DNA from: Sipunculus nudus
Lineage: Eukaryota; Annelida; Sipuncula; Golfingiida; Sipunculidae
Direction of reading: 5' to 3'
NCBI GenBank assembly: GCA_026874595.1
Contig: CM049322.1
Span: 51,007,340-51,071,339, forward strand
Length of the DNA: 64,000 bases
The translations under genes were made by a program, and so were the position numbers. The notes beneath the pieces were generated by a model. It worked only from the letters and a program-made list of their open reading frames with translations, made no database searches and was not told the DNA's origin. Positions 21,101 through 31,000 of the stretch are shown one piece after another. The number at the start of each line of letters is the position of its first letter. Within the stretch, counting starts at the first letter, position 1.

Positions 21101-23135
21101 AAACAACTTGGGGATGGATGGAGTTCGTAAACTGTGCCAAGTGTTGCCTTTACTGGATCGACTGAGACACCTAGATATTTCCCAGTGTAGATGTTACGAT
21201 CCTGATACAATAGACGAGTTGGTGCAAGAGCTTAAGCATGCCCAAAAATTAGAAAAACTTGATATTAGTCAGAACACTATAGGATCTAAAGGAATTGAAA
21301 ACCTTGCAGATCTGGTGCAACAGAACCAGAATATCACAGCACTGCAACTTCAATATTGTGACCATGATTCGCATGAATCAGTCACATCATTCGTACGGAC
21401 CATGAAAACAATGGGACAATTAGAAACTTTTGATGGCGAAGGTCTTTCTGTCGAAAACGCCACACTTTCCGCTCTTGTTGACGCTGTTCCTCATTGGAAG
21501 AACGTGCAATGGCTAAACCTGAAAGAATGGAACTGCACCGATCACTCAGTCACAGAATCTTTAGCCAAAGCACTTTCAACTGCCACAGCATTGACTGGCC
21601 TGATATTGGGTGGGAACAGATTTAATGGGGCAGGTTTCATAGAACTAAGCAAAGCATTGTCAAATATGACTTTGTTGCAGGATCTCAGCCTCGAACACTG
21701 CAACTGCCGTGACCCAGGCGCAGTGTCCGTTTTAGTACCAGTGTTGCAGTCAAAGAGCAAGCTTCAGAGGTTAGATTTGTCTGGAAACACAGCCTCCACA
21801 GAGGGTTTTATATCACTCTCTAAGTCACTTCGAAGCCTCAAGGAGCTCAAAGAACTCAATATTTCTGATTGTGAATGCTTTGACGAAAGCGCCACAGAAT
21901 CTGTAGTGAAAGGGTTGCGCAAATGTACACATCTTGAAGTGATAGACATGAGCAGTAACACCTTTGGTGTCAGAGGTTTGACAGCAATAACTGATGTGGT
22001 AAGATGGCTCCCTAAACTTAGGCGAATCATTCTCAAAGATTGCTATTGTGAAAACATGGACCAAGTCAGTAAATTTATTGAGAATCTGAAACTCCGGGAT
22101 ATGGAAGTTCTTGAACTAAACGGTATGCACGGGGGCTCCCCAGGGATTCGTGCGGTTTCTAAGGCTCTGGCTGGCTGGCACGGGCTGCGATGGTTAAACC
22201 TCAATGGCTGGAACTGTGCTGATTCCTCTTTGATGGCCAGTATGGTCAAAGCTCTTACTAAGCACTACTCACTGGAAGGTGTGATGCTTAATGGAAACAT
22301 ATTAGGCTCCGAGGGCTTTACAGGTTTGGCACAGGTGTTGCCAAGTTGTAATAATTTACATATACTCAGTTTACAAGATTGCCAATGTGATGGGGGTCCG
22401 GCTTATGCACAAGTCATGACCAAGCTCCGACATGCAACCGGACTCAAACAACTCCTGTTGTCTGGAAACCACTGTGGAGAATCGGGGATTTCCAGCCTAG
22501 CACAAACAGTGCCACACTTAGTCAAACTGGAACACCTGGACATATCAGACAATGGGTGTAAAAGCCCTGAACAAACGAGACTCCTTGCTCAAAATTTAGT
22601 TCATCTATCAGAAACACTTTGTGTGTTAGATCTGAGTAACACCTTGTTGGATTCCCAAGGTTTCACAGATCTTGTTGAGTCTGTGCAGACCATGAACAAT
22701 CTTCAGAAGCTGGTGATGAGACATTGTCCGTGTGTAGACCTGACCACTATAGCGCCGCTGATACATAGCCTGAAAGATAAGAAGCAGATGACGGTGTTTG
22801 ACCTGGAGGGGCTACCAGGTGGCACTGATGGTGTTCAAGCTCTCATGGATGTCATTCCACAGTGGTCTGGTCTGCAGTGGTTCAACATCGGGGAATGGCA
22901 ATGTACAGACGTAGCAAGCATGGAACAGTTGGTGAAGCTACTCGTCCACTGCACTTCCCTCGAGTGTTTGGTGCTGAGTGGAAACTCACTTCAAAAGACT
23001 GGAGCCAAAGCTCTGATAGAGGTCTTACCAAGTCTGACAAACCTACGGCAGATATGGTGCGTAAACTGTGAGAACGATGATGAAGAATCGGGTCTCCTTT
23101 TGGAACAAACAATAGAGCGAGTTACTGCAGTTTAA
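11204..23135 (+). CDS. CARD-NACHT-LRR (NLR-type) intracellular receptor, 1982 aa, four coding exons
   Basis: Exons 11215-11373, 14452-14590, 17245-18821 and 19062-23135 join in frame (5949 nt with stop). Residues 1-99 form a death-fold domain best read as a CARD, split between exons 1 and 2. Residues ~100-560 are Ser/Thr/Pro-rich and probably disordered. The NACHT ATPase follows, with P-loop GKPGIGKS (about 638-645), Walker B LLILDGLE (Asp about 725) and a sensor-like ITARS. About 30 ribonuclease-inhibitor-type LRRs fill ~1120-1975. NLRs of this plan are cytosolic sensors that oligomerise through NACHT and signal through CARD contacts, and LRRs usually sense or autoinhibit. Ligand and partners are unknown. 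The upstream in-frame RDI before the first Met means a further 5' coding exon is possible. No stops or frameshifts were seen, so it looks functional. Family assignment is confident; orthology to any named NLR is not claimed. Confidence 0.88.
12054..12070. repeat. 17-bp perfect GC-rich palindrome
   Basis: GGTGCCCC, one G, then GGGGCACC. It sits in NLR intron 1 next to a second short hairpin (AGTTCC/GGAACT). Function unknown. Confidence 0.6.
12288..12309. promoter_or_regulatory. 22-bp palindrome of two full CRE sites around TAATTA
   Basis: TGACGTCA, then TAATTA, then TGACGTCA, reading identically on both strands. TGACGTCA is the consensus CREB/ATF site and TAATTA is a homeodomain core. The site is 0.9 kb inside NLR intron 1, where an enhancer could sit. 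The match is exact; activity is inference. Confidence 0.5.
13283..13350. repeat. (AAT/ATT)n microsatellite
   Basis: Trinucleotide repeat switching from AAT to ATT phase with two ACT interruptions. Confidence 0.9.
13431..13999. repeat. GC-rich palindromic repeat cluster (CCCGCATGCGG family)
   Basis: Left block 13431-13528 starts TCCATACATGCGG. Right blocks around 13836-13920 and 13950-13999 end CCGCATGTATGGA, its inverse. All contain CGCATGCGG and GGACCCGCGCGGGT-type palindromes. The GC content is strikingly above the flanks. The three-part inverted arrangement suggests a foldback element with an internal duplication. No flanking target duplication was identified. Confidence 0.55.
14181..14188. 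promoter_or_regulatory. Consensus CRE (TGACGTCA)
   Basis: A third exact CREB/ATF site in NLR intron 1, 264 bp before exon 2. It may be chance. Confidence 0.3.
14452..14590 (+). CDS. NLR exon 2: second half of CARD
   Basis: The acceptor is CTCCGCAG and the donor CCAG|GTGAG, giving 46 codons plus one base. It encodes EDRRVLELLNMLAHRVGDHY, then FIRVLQEDEQYEAIRIL, matching CARD helices 4-6 (the 'LLd.l..rg...f..fl..L' pattern). Confidence 0.8.
15138..15184. repeat. (TA)n microsatellite, 47 bp
   Basis: Pure AT dinucleotide repeat in NLR intron 2. Confidence 0.95.
15765..16276. mobile_element. hAT-like miniature inverted-repeat element (512 bp)
   Basis: Perfect 16-bp terminal inverted repeats: CCAGGGTTCGTACTCA at the left, TGAGTACGAACCCTGG at the right. 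The CAGGG start is typical of hAT termini. Sub-terminal CCTGGAA / ACCTGGAAAA motifs recur at both ends. The flanks (GATGAGTC and GATGACAA) share only five bases, so the 8-bp duplication is degraded or misplaced. No transposase is encoded. Confidence 0.75.
16558..16800 (-). mobile_element. tRNA-derived SINE
   Basis: On the minus strand the element has an A-box-like TGGCTCTGGGGTAGAGCA (16785-16768) and a B-box GAGTTCGAATCTC (16743-16731). The body contains TTCTGCAGGCTTAATGGGGA, TTTCACTCACAAATGAGTG and CCTTTCGGGAGTTCCTC. The copy at 34475-34700 has the same head and body. It is a retroposed pol III transcript, not a tRNA gene, since it lacks a full cloverleaf. A mollusc SINE family is likely but was not checked. 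Confidence 0.75.
17245..18821 (+). CDS. NLR exon 3: Ser/Thr/Pro-rich linker and pre-NACHT segment
   Basis: The acceptor is CTTTCAG and the donor AAT|GTGAGT. The exon encodes residues 99-625. The sequence is low-complexity, rich in S, T, P, N, D and Q, with no predicted folded domain. Degenerate repeats of about 45 residues are visible around SPQGT.R..E / QNIKEPRPLD / ALQITKEPGSSD / VSPQAQQVTDRKDG. The last ~65 residues look folded (EEMFRHLAERFGDIYSMLDL, FYTLYTEPVLKSVIG) and probably form the helical lead-in to NACHT. Confidence 0.85.
19062..23135 (+). CDS. NLR exon 4: NACHT ATPase and LRR domain
   Basis: The acceptor is TTTTCAG at 19061 and the stop is TAA at 23133-23135. It is one uninterrupted 1357-codon frame. 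The P-loop lies within the first 20 residues of the exon, followed by Walker B and winged-helix-type sequence. Thirty LRRs follow from about 20.5 kb, alternating a C-x-C type (LSLEHCNCRD, LNISDCECFD) and a GN type (LDLSGNTAS, LILGGNRFN). Encoding all LRRs in one exon differs from vertebrate NLRs, where repeats usually fall in separate exons. Confidence 0.92.
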   Translation, partial: LSSKKWRDVLLVGKPGIGKSTFAKSMALQWARSVQENTNKNVITNKLGFRFVVLLDLQLVRNGATLVSVLLDQLSVSLDQATKLAGYIQSGCQDVLLILDGLESMVEGASYDTTGFFQTLPTKCCKVITARSQLVAERYFASLTFDKCIEINGFTKRRTRDYISKCLKALQGNMHLESEANLITEIENTENLLPLSTYPLHLTFLCSFWLKCKPLFKDIGSLHLALVDHSARHYLKAKSREVCQGRPRQCLMECVPELIQVGQWAHRMIMHGDEELPLEESDETLRMLRTDLPIVTLSESKCDRLTVSFVSKYMGIFLGALHVILSGDQDAMRQILLTIDHKERQKDAQVLLALVCKLSHIVDNKHNENLCEVIMQWLTQEEHFNTRLQALQSLKTPLPTFEFKDLKISVTEDLQRVIFGAEPSDIRNLENCSKSFRDYIAKLLLRRANYPLDDISGNISLHNTTMPHCSLFLHVFSHIQTLDSLCLDHIHSYPEPILRLSKAITKFKSLKILKINNCQFNDHEERDSLVSSLRALTFLVVLYIIDTALGPENITEIGSLCVHLRWLKILKLRNVQPRQSTGQNVGDNHKSCDKTKNNEETAWLSLVNNLKSIPSLEVLDIGGNDLCGPVILAVGDLLLHLQNLRILALEDCRCPDEEACAVLVASLKAVPTLQYLCLSGNNLGMDGVRKLCQVLPLLDRLRHLDISQCRCYDPDTIDELVQELKHAQKLEKLDISQNTIGSKGIENLADLVQQNQNITALQLQYCDHDSHESVTSFVRTMKTMGQLETFDGEGLSVENATLSALVDAVPHWKNVQWLNLKEWNCTDHSVTESLAKALSTATALTGLILGGNRFNGAGFIELSKALSNMTLLQDLSLEHCNCRDPGAVSVLVPVLQSKSKLQRLDLSGNTASTEGFISLSKSLRSLKELKELNISDCECFDESATESVVKGLRKCTHLEVIDMSSNTFGVRGLTAITDVVRWLPKLRRIILKDCYCENMDQVSKFIENLKLRDMEVLELNGMHGGSPGIRAVSKALAGWHGLRWLNLNGWNCADSSLMASMVKALTKHYSLEGVMLNGNILGSEGFTGLAQVLPSCNNLHILSLQDCQCDGGPAYAQVMTKLRHATGLKQLLLSGNHCGESGISSLAQTVPHLVKLEHLDISDNGCKSPEQTRLLAQNLVHLSETLCVLDLSNTLLDSQGFTDLVESVQTMNNLQKLVMRHCPCVDLTTIAPLIHSLKDKKQMTVFDLEGLPGGTDGVQALMDVIPQWSGLQWFNIGEWQCTDVASMEQLVKLLVHCTSLECLVLSGNSLQKTGAKALIEVLPSLTNLRQIWCVNCENDDEESGLLLEQTIERVTAV

Positions 23136-23309
23136 TATGGTTAGGACAAACAAAGTGTGTTGGAGGCTCAGTAATCTAAAATATTATTATTATGTAATTC
23201 CAGTTGTGTAACAGAATTTTGTATGCCAAATATGCTATTGCAGTATAATAGTGTCTAAAATACATTGCATTCATCCACTAATACCAGAGTTCCTTCATTT
23301 CCACAACTG

Positions 23310-23315
23310 AATAAA
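23310..23315 (+). terminator. Candidate polyadenylation signal for the NLR gene
   Basis: AATAAA 175 bp past the stop. A second candidate is at 23917-23922. Confidence 0.35.
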
Positions 23316-23916
23316 TCACTGTGTTCGACCAGCCAACAGTTATTACACACATCCATTCACAACAAGCTGATTTATTTTGTAAACTTGGAGATCTAAACAA
23401 ATGCACTAACCCCCTGCCCAACTTCAGCGGTGTATAGTATATTGAAGTAGAATCCTGCATCAACATCATTAAACGTGATGCACTTGCCATGGTTAGGTGA
23501 GGCAAGATGAAACGTCACACTGGAGAACAATCTGAAAATACAACCACCTGGAGATGCACTGGATACCCTTGTGCATCAAACAGAATTAGCTTCATTCATC
23601 AAAGATATGTTTCTTATACAAGTTTTAGGCAAGCCATCCTTTTGAGCGTAGGCATAGCCTCAAATGTAGGATCCACTCATATTTTCGACCCCATCGTAGT
23701 ATAGTTACTTCAGATACATTCTTCACAAGTACTAAAATATGTGATGCCACAATAACAACTACGTGTTCAGGCATGTTTCTTTATTATTTCTGAACATTTA
23801 AAACCTTAATGTGACAACAGAGGACAAATGACTGCATGACACAAGTACTTATTTTGTTAGTCTTATTTTTTTTTTTAGAAAAAGGTGCATTTTGACGTCT
23901 GATATACAATATTAAA

Positions 23917-23922
23917 AATAAA
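23917..23922 (+). terminator. Alternative polyadenylation signal for the NLR gene
   Basis: AATAAA in the run TTAAAAATAAAG, about 780 bp past the stop. The sequence does not allow a choice between the two. Confidence 0.3.
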
Positions 23923-24928
23923 GAAATGCGTTATATATTTTGTAACAAAGTGTGTTTCTTATTTTTTAAATTTGCATGAGTAAAATGGTTACTTTACGCA
24001 TTACTTTTGATATAATTTCATATTTTATAGAAAAGTGATTGAAAAGCATTTTTAATACAGGAAGATATGAAATTAGTATACCATTGGTAGATTTGGAAAA
24101 AAAATATTATTGATAACATAACAAAGACATAATACCTTACTAAATGACCATTTATTAAACAATTCATGTTCTTGTCATACAGTTTAGGGCGCTGCATGGG
24201 ACTACTTTTATGCAGCTGCTAATGATTAATGATGATGATGAGGCCGATGATATATTATGCAAAACCAAATGTCTTTGTACTACAGCAGATTGAGGATATT
24301 TATTCAATTTTTCCTTTTGTGATTAATAAAGTTAAGCATTAATAAAATTAATGTTTCTTCATCATAGCAATATGTACTTGAAACATATGGGTAATAACTA
24401 TCGGGTACCTAAGTCAAAAGTCTGCTATAGGTGGTATCCGCACTAGCAAATAATCTGGATCATGAATTGGTTTACTCTGTCTGCTCTAGGCAATTAATCC
24501 ACATCAGTTTGGTTTACTGTAGTCTGCTTGAAAGTCTACAGTATTCTGGTTTTATTTAGTACAGTAAACCGGTTTTCTAGTGCATACAGAGTATCTGCTT
24601 TTAGTTTGAACGAGTCCAGTTTCAGCGAATAGCCTTGACCGCGACCCTTGATGCTGCCCCAGCAGGCGTTGCTCAAGGGAGTGCTCCTTGGAAGGCCTGA
24701 ATCAGGTTTTTAAACAAGTGTGGACAGCAAACTCACGATGTGTTGAACAGACCGATTAAGGCTTTTGTGAAGCGAATTACAATGTGGATGAAAAGTGGAC
24801 TACTTTGTGACTGAAGTTAACCAGTTTAGTATAACCTGGTTTAGATGCAAATCAAGTGCAGATACGTTCAAAGACTGTCAGTACTAATCCTGGTTACTGG
24901 TAGTTCCTTTGATCTGTTCACTGAATGC

Positions 24929-24934
24929 TTTATT
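24929..24934 (-). terminator. Polyadenylation signal for ZNHIT2
   Basis: AATAAA on the minus strand, 43 bp past the TAA at 24977-24979; well placed for a short 3' UTR. Confidence 0.5.
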
Positions 24935-24976
24935 CATATTTAAAAACCAAATCCCTTTTCTTATGTATATCACATC

Positions 24977-25086
24977 TTATATTTCTTCTATCAGCTTTTT
25001 AGCTTGTCCTGGTCTCAACTTTGATAGCGATTTTTCAACTTTTTCCTGCGTTGACCTCTGGGTTGCCAAGTCACTGGAAAGGCTAC
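24977..25086 (-). CDS. ZNHIT2 exon 11 (C-terminus)
   Basis: The acceptor is TTTATAG. It encodes SLSSDLATQRSTQEKVEKSL and ends KLIEEI-stop, like the LIEEL end of vertebrate ZNHIT2. Confidence 0.85.
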
Positions 25087-28000
25087 CTATAAAAGAAAGA
25101 ATAATGTTCTAAGTTTTTTGTATATGCATTTTAACATATTGTAAGTTACATTTGCACTATATAAAATGACAATGAAACTGACATTAGAACAACACAGATA
25201 TATTGAAGTGAAAACTCTGGATGAAAAGAATTCCATTCTGATATTAATTATTAAAGAAATGTCCCTGTATATAACTTTCACAACAGAACGAATTCATACC
25301 TGACCCACGTGGTTTACACAGGAGTGATATATTTTGTGGAAGAATCTGGTGACTGTGACATTGTTGTGGACAGGCCAGGAAAAATAATTTTTGATAGTTT
25401 AAGATAAACACGGATTAATTCCATGAGAGCATCATGGTAGCCTTGGTTCTGTGAACTGTCACTTGTCTACCTCAAGCCACTTGTGGATGTGGATACTGAT
25501 ATACAGTGAGTGTTTGGGGTGATCTCCCTCAAATTATGCAGAAGACTGACATTTCTTTGAGACAGAATCATATTTTTTTAAAAATAAGGTGTCAATGCCC
25601 TATAATGAATATTTTCTCTTGACATGCTATTTCTAAGTGGGTGCCACCTCCTCGACATTTGCTAAAAATAATTTATTACCCTCTGCAGTCTCTTATGATA
25701 TTCATTTAAATTGTTGTATTATACACAATCTTTGATATGTTAAATTAATTCTGGTTTGGTCTGCTTCTTCATACCTTCATACCTTAACTTTCCTGTTCTC
25801 ACTTGTGGAATTGTATAAAATATACCTCAGACCATTTTAAGAATCAAATATAATAAAAGCCCATCTCAATCATCAGTTTAAAAGTGATCATTTTGCTGAC
25901 ATAGTGATCCTCAGTAGCAGGCAGCTCCACGATGCTTGAAAATAATTTGTACCATAATTTGAGGCTCAAAATTTGGGATTGTCTTATACATGTGTAAATA
26001 TGGTAATAAGAAATGTTGACACTTACAGAATTCAATCTCAATATCTGGCAGAAGATTTCTCAGGGTATGTCCATATGTTCTTGTCCAGCTGAACATGAAT
26101 TCTACCTTTTTGGAAGCAGCAAACAGTTTTTTTCTTTGATCTTGAGATGATGAATCTCCATGGTGACCCTCTGCTTTTGTTTCTTTCTTTGCTGTAAACA
26201 AGATCAGGCAGCATCATAAGATATGAAAAATAGGTCAAACTGACCTAATTCTTCATAGGAGGGAATCAATATCGTTGCAGACCTAAGAGTTACTCTAATG
26301 CACTTCCGAGTTGAAAGATCTCGACCCTTACCTCCACATACTAGCTCTTAGAACATAAAGTTTCAATACGGAAAATCATAGAACATATCCTAAAGCTGGA
26401 CAATATACATGTACCATTATCATAACATATACTGGCATTTTATGTTGTACATTGTCAGGTTTATCAGAACAGCAGAAACAAGCATCAGCATACAGATCTG
26501 AGTTCAATAAACATGTCCAGTAAAAGTGAGAAGAGCCTGAAACTACCTTCTGGAATATCACTTTCTTAAGAAATGTATAGAAAATTATCAACAAATGAAG
26601 ACTAATTTTGAAAAGATGAAATGTCATTTTTGTAGTTTAAAATAAGTAGACTTGAATAATATTTTTAGGTCTTTTAAACCTTTCAGTTTCACAGGTGTGT
26701 TTTGTAAATTGTTTGTTACCTTTTGGCAAAAGTTTCCTGGCTGACGTTATTATTTGATGGAGGTCTGAAAGTGCTGGTAGGATGACCTCTGAAGACCTCT
26801 GAACCATGACCTCTACATCCTTTATGATGGCCAATGAAAACTCTTCACTTTGGTACAAGGATTTGCTCTGCAGAAACAAAATATTTATATAAAAATTGTT
26901 TTTATTTACATGTGTATGCGTACATGCATGTGCCTTAGATATTGATTAAATGCATTATTAAGACTGTCTTGTCATAATCTCAATGTCAGAGACAAAACCA
27001 AGCATTCTCAACTTTATTTTGAACTTCACTAATTTTCTATTGAAAGACTGATCTAACATCTTCAGATGATGATGTGATCACTATTAGTTTACTCTCAGGT
27101 CATTTTTAAAAAATCAAAACTTCTCTATGACTAAACTTCAGAAATGCCTGTTTGGTTGTGCCAACTGTGTCCTAAGTGGGGCATTTTCCATTTATTTTCC
27201 ATAAATCCTGATATATTTGATATTATTTTGTGAAGGGGCTGTCACATCACCATATATCAAAAACCACCCAAGTGTATTCAGTGGATGAACCTGCTGGAAC
27301 ATTTATTGTCTTTGGAAAGAAAATAAACTGGTCTTCTAGTGCCAAATGATGATAAATAGTCAAGATAATATACCCATATGATATTGACAAGGATACTGAC
27401 AGCCTACCTGTCTCACACGTTCTATAGCAGAGAGGAGAGCCGTCCCACCAGATGAGCATGATGCTGATCCAAGACACTGCGATATATGAAGGATATCCTG
27501 GAAAGTGAGAATAAATTACTGAAGAAAATCATCATCCAGGAATGTTACCAACTGTTGCATTTATTCCAAGGATCTTAATACTCATCATTATTTTATCAGC
27601 GACCCTTCTGTCTCCCTAATTTTAAAGAAGCCCAATCACCTATTACGTATGGTGAGTTAACACAAATAATAGCTTCTTTGTTTCTCCTGTAAATAAGTGT
27701 TAAAAACAGTAAACCGGTCACGATCGCAGGTGTCAACATAAACACAGTGCGTTGGGCCGTGTGCTGCCAACCAGGAGATTCCAAGACTGACTTGGCAAAA
27801 AAAATGTAATACATATTCCCGCTGGCTGAAACACTGCGTGTTGCCCCTCTCTATTGGACCTCCGGTCACACGGCCTTGTTATGGTTAACAGACTGTGTTT
27901 ACCAACATGCAGGGCTATAACAAGGTATTAACAGTCGTATGGGAAGAAAATGAGACTGTGTGCTGTGATGGAAAATTTTGGTTAAAAGCAAAACTGAAAT

Positions 28001-31000
28001 AACAGTGTGAAAGTATAGGAATAGTATTGCTCCTGATCATGTCCCTTTGAATTTGTTCTATATTTACAAGCTATTAATGGGCTATTTGAACCATCAGTGG
28101 GTAAAGAACTCACTTTTTTTATTAATAAAATTCTTTTTAATTTATTTCTTTATCAAAATGGATATAAAAGAACCATCAGCACATGTTGTGGAAAAATGAG
28201 ACATTTGTTCTTGTTTAACACTGCTTGCCATTTTAATTTTTATCCCCTTTTTTTAGAATAGGTCTATGGCCTGAAAACTGCTACTCCTTTTGTCAGTAAA
28301 ACAATTATAGACATGTTTCTATAATGCATGGTAGATTTACAGGTTTCTACAAAAAGTGTATAACATTTTGATTGTATCCCTTAATTCAGCAACAATGGAA
28401 AAATATTTTTTTGTAACACGGAGTCCATCACAGAATTAATGCAAGGATAGTTAAACACTTGCTATTACATATATCAAGTTGTAAATATGATTTGGTGATG
28501 TAATAAACACAAATATTTTCAAAATGCTGCTGCCTACCCCTTTTTTTATTCTTGTCTGTTTAAGTTAAATTCTTAACCATTGGTCATATATCATTCAACA
28601 TTCAATGCTATAATAATGAAATGCTATTATTACATGACAGATAAAGGTTTATCTCACAGTAAAATCAATTGTTTACCTCTGAAGATTGAGCTGGTACTTC
28701 AAGATGGCCACCATTGTGTATGCGTGTCACATAAATGTAGCCATAAAGAACATTAATGACAGCATACTGTACTGATTCCGATGGCGATCCCCTCTGTGAA
28801 CATAAGATTTGACAAGCTCAATTTATTTTACTGGGTTATCAATATGTACATGAATTTTTAGACCATCATTCTATTAAGAAAAGGTAAGAAATTTGGTTAG
28901 ATATGCAGTATGCCCTTGTATATCTAAGTTTCTTCAGTTACAGTAAAATCAGATTAATAATAATGTATTGTGGGCACTATAGTCTATGACAGAAAAGAAA
29001 ATCTAGGAATCTGATATTTATTACTTAATCATCTTTCACTGTATATTTGAAAGTCATAGAAACCAAACAGAATGGTCAATTTAAATTATCAATGTAGTAA
29101 ACAAAATAAAACAAAGAAGAAATTTTTTTCAGAGATGACCGAAAGTCCCTTTTGCTCACTTTGTAGTTTGTAGTTTGTGCTTAAATTATCAATTGTCTCT
29201 GCCTTTATTTTAAGTACTTGTTTTTGTTTTTTTTTTCACATAAAATTAAATCCAGCTTGTTAATAAGTCAGATCAGGAAATGTACAATTTCATAATAACT
29301 TACAGGTATTTATCGTAATTTAATTAATGTACCAGTATTTTAAGATTCTTTGGAAACATACCAATAAATCAGATATCTGGGCTACATTTTTCATCAATGG
29401 AGGTATTTTGGAACATCCCTTGTTCTCTGGTGGTAAATCTTCAACCAGAGTTTTCTTCTGAAATATAAAAAAATATGATATGTACAAAATATTTCAAATA
29501 AAATATATTTTCCTTTATTGCCTGGTACATTTGGTTCAAATGCACTGATTAATAGTGCTGTAGCATGACATTACAGTGGAACCCATCTGAAAGACCACCT
29601 GCCTTATAAGACCAGTTGTCTATTAAGACCATCCTTGGGTGCACAAAAAGCAATCACATTGGTTATGACTGACCTATCTAATAAGACCATCTGTGAAATA
29701 GACCACTTTTGGCCAGTCCCATGGGTGGTTTCTTAACACAGGTTTCATCGTACCTAACAATATGTATCGAGGTACTTTGCTCCAGACATATACATGATAA
29801 CATCTAAAGTATAAACGTATCATGATCTCAGGTTCCAAGCCAATTTTCTGCCCTGTTCATAGAAATATAACCTGACTTCCTCTCACAGATATTATTGTTT
29901 TACCATAAATGAAAACTATTTTAATTAATATTGAAACAATAAACCTTTTCCATCTCACTGGAGCCACCTACATACATTGTTGCATCGCTGAATTGTACAA
30001 GCTTTAGTGCAAGTAGAGGCAGTTTTTCAGTGCTTCATAAATGCTGCTCATGCAGCGCTTATACATTGCAGTCATCCAAGATCATTTTTCATGTAACCTC
30101 TGCTTTGTACAGCAAGGTTCTCTGGATCTGAACAAGAGGGTATGCACAGAGCTAAGAATACTTATCTGACCATTGAGAGCGGGTATCGCATTGTGCATCC
30201 AGCTTCAAATAGTTAACATGTGACACCTACTCTTGTTGGTCTGATTACGTTGGTTCTGGCACAGTGCCAAGAATTAGACCACAGAGAACTGGTCTCTCGG
30301 TGTAATCAGACCAATGAGAGCGGGTGTCACTTTAAAAATTTAGGTGGATGAACAATGTGATACCTTGCTTGCGCTGGTCTGATTACAATTCTTTGTTCTG
30401 GGTGCACCCTGGTGTTCCTGCCCAGAAAATCTTGCTATACAGCATCAGTTAGCATGAAGGATCTGGTACACCTGCAGTGTAGAACCACTGCATGAAGAGT
30501 GTATGGTTCAGACTGTGACTAAGTTAAGTAAAAGCAAAATAAAATTTAGTTTGATAGAATTATAAAGTTTTATGTGCAAGTGAAAATATGGCACAAACTT
30601 ACCTCTGTCCACCATGGCTGCCATATTTCCACGTTTTCAGCGAGCTGACCATCTCGCACCATGTCCATAAACTCTCTCCTCTCTCTGTCTGTCAGTCGAT
30701 CCCAGATTTCATCTGTGTCCTCATCTGGAGGAGACATAACTAGAATAACCCTCAGTATATCACACACCTCCACCAAGAAAAACCAATTCACTGGGTTTTC
30801 CGCAATATATAAAGGAATAATCCCTTGTCTATGTCCAACCCCTATGGAAATTGTATCAGCAGTTCTGATCACAAATGTACAACTAGGGACGCATGGGTCT
30901 CGACGCTCAGCTGCATTTGTCTAAAGGATATATGATTATGAGTTTTTCCAAAATATTGGTCCTGTGATCAGTTTGAAGCCAACCTGTCTACCCAAACTGG

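Larger units (their letters stand above)
23136..24928. other. Intergenic DNA between convergent NLR and ZNHIT2 genes
   Basis: Contains the NLR 3' UTR and AT-rich spacer. No gene seen. The genes converge here, so both 3' ends share this 1.8-kb gap. Confidence 0.6.

Noticed and set aside
20525-22249. Several minus-strand open frames opposite the LRR exon
   Set aside because: They mirror the codon pattern of the plus-strand LRR gene and match nothing; antisense shadows.
24420-24900. Recurring CTGGTTTA/TAAACCGG-like motifs suggesting an inverted-repeat element
   Set aside because: Arms are short and interrupted and I could not define ends or a second copy.
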